Assembly (NCBI RefSeq): GCF_000004825.1
Contig: NW_008805068.1
Coordinates: 682,001-746,000 of the forward strand
Direction: 5' to 3'
Source of the DNA: Heterostelium album PN500
Lineage: Eukaryota > Evosea > Eumycetozoa > Acytosteliales > Acytosteliaceae
DNA length: 64,000 nt
Part shown: one piece after another, positions 61,182 to 64,000 of the stretch
Position numbering within the stretch: position 1 is the stretch's first letter
How the letters are laid out: each line of letters opens with the position of its first letter
Notes under the pieces: model-generated
Told to the model about the DNA's origin: nothing
Seen by the model: the letters and a program-made list of their open reading frames with translations, nothing else
Databases searched by the model: none
Program-made: the position numbers and the translations under genes

Positions 61182-64000
61182 ATGTATAAAAAAATAAGTT
61201 TATTTTTATTATTTCTCTATTTTTGTGAATTTATTAGTTAGTATAAAAAAAATTAGTTATTTTTAAAAAAACAATTATTTATTTTAATTTAATTTATTTT
61301 ATTTTATTTAGATGGATTTTCTTATGAAATAAAGTATCCTGATAATTTACCGAAATATGGAACACCAAATTGTACTTTTATAAGCCAAATTTCGGTGGTA
61401 AATTATACCGAAGCAATTCTTTTGACAAGTGAACACACATTTTCTTATGAAGTAATTCTTATTCCCCCAAATAGTTTTACTTCAATTTTAAACTTTAGTG
61501 TTACTCCAGATAGCGACGACCCAATTGTATTACTAAATAAGCGAATTCCAATAAAATTTGATTTCGATTGCTCCGAAGCACCTCTACTATCACTGAAGAG
61601 TAGTGAAGATACAGTATTCGTCGATAGGAAGATATCTTTAGACGTGGTTTTATTAGTTAAATTAAATTACACACGATACTATAGTCTTGGTTGTCAATTG
61701 GCTCGAAATTATTCGAATTGTTTTGGTTGCCAAATTCAAGGAATTCCATCTTTCGCTGATGGTTTATTTAATATAACGCTCAATCCTATAATGAATATTC
61801 ATTGTAACTATTCAACTTCACCACTCAACATTACTATAATAGATGTATATCAAAATTCAGCTTATACCCTTCAAGTAAATAATCCACTTTCCACTTTAAA
61901 TAATACCAACTTTATATCAGTATCTACCTATCCAGAAAGTATTCAAATAGTAGCTACATATAATAGTAATAGCATTGGACCAAAAATATCTTCAATCATA
62001 GAAATAAGATCTAAAGAAAATCAATTATTTAATTTAATTGCTATGAATTCATTCTCAAATAATAATATTCTACCCACTTTCATTGGTTATTCCTCCAATA
62101 CATCTTCATCTCATTATTTATGTCAAACCCCTATTCAAACTAGTCTATCATTTAATCAAAGTTTATATAACTTTAAAGATAACATAGTTTTATTAAATAA
62201 TAGAATGATATCTAAAGAAATACAATGTAAGTTATTTATTTAATATTTATAAATTATTATTATTTATTAATTTTCCATATTAGATATTACAAATAATAAT
62301 CTTATAGTCAATGATATTTTTGAAAATGTTATAGATGGGAATATTTATATTCGTTCAGATTTTAGACTTGGTCAATCAGATTCATTCAAAATCGAATATA
62401 ATTATCAAACAGTTCAATTCAAATTCCCATTTGGTTTTGGAAAAGGAACACTTAAGCAATATAATCATATCTTTGACTATCCATTTTCAGTTTATACCCA
62501 ATCAATGAATGTATTACCAATATATCAAATTCAACCATTCATTCCTCAAACATATAACAATCCTATTCCTGAAGTTGGTAAGTAACGTTATTTTGTAAAA
62601 ACTAATCAAAAAAAACAATTTATTAATTTTTATTTTATTCTCATTTTTTTTTTACAAAATATTTAGATAAAACAGCACCATTCTTAATCAGTTGTAATAT
62701 TACAGCATTATCATATTATTCATTTAGATACACTATTCAAGCTGGAGATATAGAAAGTGGAATCTACAGTATTACAATTCTCGAGGATTATGATCCAAGA
62801 GGTGAAGGAACTGTTATTCTATATCAATCAAATATAATTGGTGGAAATATATGGAATGGTACTTTCAGTGTAGATATGAATGTAGATGGTTACAATCACG
62901 ATTCATCATTCAGTATTGTCATTGAATCAAGATCTGGTTTGAAATCTATTTTCAAAAGTGAAACTTTCATTCCCTTCACTGTTAACTATATTAACAGATT
63001 CCCAAAGAAAGGTATGATACTATTAAATTTGAATTAAAAGAATAACATTAAGCTAATACTATTTTTATTATTAGTTTACTGGTCTGTAGATGATATTTTA
63101 GATATACAAGCAGTATTTAACGATACAAATCCGATTGGAAAATATACTTCAAAGCTCTTCCTACTATTAGCTGGCCAAGATGATGATATTATCCCAAGGA
63201 TTCAAATCGATATTTTACCACCAAATCTTTCAAAAAGTAACATGATATTGTCAGGTAGCTTTGTTCCAGGAACAGGTTTTCATGAGTTTTCACTTCCGTA
63301 TATTCCTTACTCCTCTAGTTTTGGTGACAACTTGAACTATGTTCTTCTTGGTGACCGAGACATTCCTTCCAAGTTTGTGCTAAGTAGATTCACCAATTAC
63401 TACATCAGAGTCGAATCCTATTCGGATATTGTCATGATGCCACCGACATTGAAAGCAATCGATATTACAACTCTAGAGCAAGGATTACAATTCAATTTCA
63501 CATTCCAATGCTTTGGTCAAGTCAATTGTGAAAATACACCAATTACCAATGGATATGTTGTGATTCAAGGTGAATATGATCCTGTTCCAAAGAGATTTAA
63601 TTTTTCACAAATTTCAAACAATTTTGCGTCACTCGTCGAGCTATCCAAAACAACATGCCGAAGTCAAAACTATACCGTTGTATCAGCATATCTTTCAGAT
63701 GGTTACAGAGAATCAGATTCTGATGATCCAAACACCATTAGTCCATTCCTATATATTCAAAGAGATAATCTTTCAGTGTATCATCTCTGCTATACACCAG
63801 CTCCAGACTCAAATCCACCAACTTTAACATCGTTCTCAATGTCTCCAACATCAATCAATGCATCTATCGCATATTTTATAGTTGTCCAAGTTGTTATTGA
63901 AGATGACCAAAGAATCAAATATTTCCCAACTTTGTATTTCACTTCGTTTCTTGGCAATATAAGAGAGATCGAACATACAACATCTACATGTTCAGCACAA
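61182..64000 (+). CDS. ComC-like surface protein 2, amino-terminal part
   Basis: Exons 61182-61236, 61312-62226, 62284-62577, 62667-63011 and 63075 to the window end, at least 840 residues. It copies the neighbour at 56900 exon for exon: same 55-bp signal-peptide exon (KKISLFLLFLYFC), second exon of 915 bp against 912 bp, and the same intron phases. Conserved blocks include KYGTPNCTF, LGQSDSFKIEYNYQTVQFKF, GFGKGTLKQYNHIFDYPFSV, EDYDPRGEGT, and RSQNYTVVSAYLSDGYRESD. The EGF, ComC and membrane parts must lie past the window edge. The overlap shows a tandem duplicate that has since diverged at many positions. Intact in frame as far as seen. Confidence 0.82.

Overview
The window is nuclear DNA from a social amoeba (dictyostelid). 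The evidence is AT-rich intergenic DNA full of A and T runs, short introns of about 60-200 bp (one near 16 bp longer than 200 on inspection is not certain) that mostly start GTAAGT or GTATGT and end in AG, poly-Asn and Gln/Thr-rich tracts inside proteins, and dictyostelid-type families (ComC-like EGF/LRR surface proteins, a conventional kinesin of Kif5 size, dictyostelid ankyrin-type repeats). Exons are less AT-rich than I would expect for D. discoideum, so another dictyostelid is likely; I cannot name the species from sequence alone.

Layout. 0-10 kb: a partial F-box/LRR gene, a PHD-PHD-FHA chromatin protein (PHF12-like), EMC2, a 5'-truncated ABCF fragment, a broken ankyrin-type gene and a short-chain dehydrogenase, then 1.3 kb of DNA with gene relics. 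10.5-24.5 kb: two tandem copies of a unit made of two divergently transcribed ABCA half-transporters, with a small membrane/coiled-coil gene between the copies. 25-30 kb: a secreted protein with a Cys-Val-Asp-Gly-Arg motif, and a kinesin. 31-38 kb: a ComC-like adhesion-type protein whose leucine-rich repeats are each on their own exon, two weak small genes and several relics. 38-56 kb is gene-dense: OTU protease, BCD1 (box C/D snoRNP assembly), long-form tRNase Z, a B-box protein, a secreted Cys-containing protein, a multispanning membrane protein, VAMP7, a SET/MYND methyltransferase and a large RhoGEF. 57-64 kb: two tandem ComC-like surface proteins, the second cut by the window end.

How the genes fit together. 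Most are unrelated housekeeping neighbours. Two local themes stand out. First, the divergent ABCA pairs: each pair joins two different half-transporter types from one shared promoter region, which suits heterodimers. Second, three large single-pass surface proteins with a ComC-like carboxy half lie at 31.7-35.6 kb and 56.9-64 kb; they look like fast-evolving cell-surface recognition or adhesion proteins.

Reading quality. Seven otherwise healthy genes appear shifted by one base, nearly always inside a short homopolymer (including EMC2, both ABCA units, a small membrane gene, a small gene at 37.2 kb and one ComC-like gene). This pattern suggests read-length errors in homopolymers more than true gene loss. 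I saw no retrotransposon, virus-like element, rRNA, tRNA or CRISPR array. Exon borders are my own reading of GT/AG sites and frame, checked by arithmetic for most genes.
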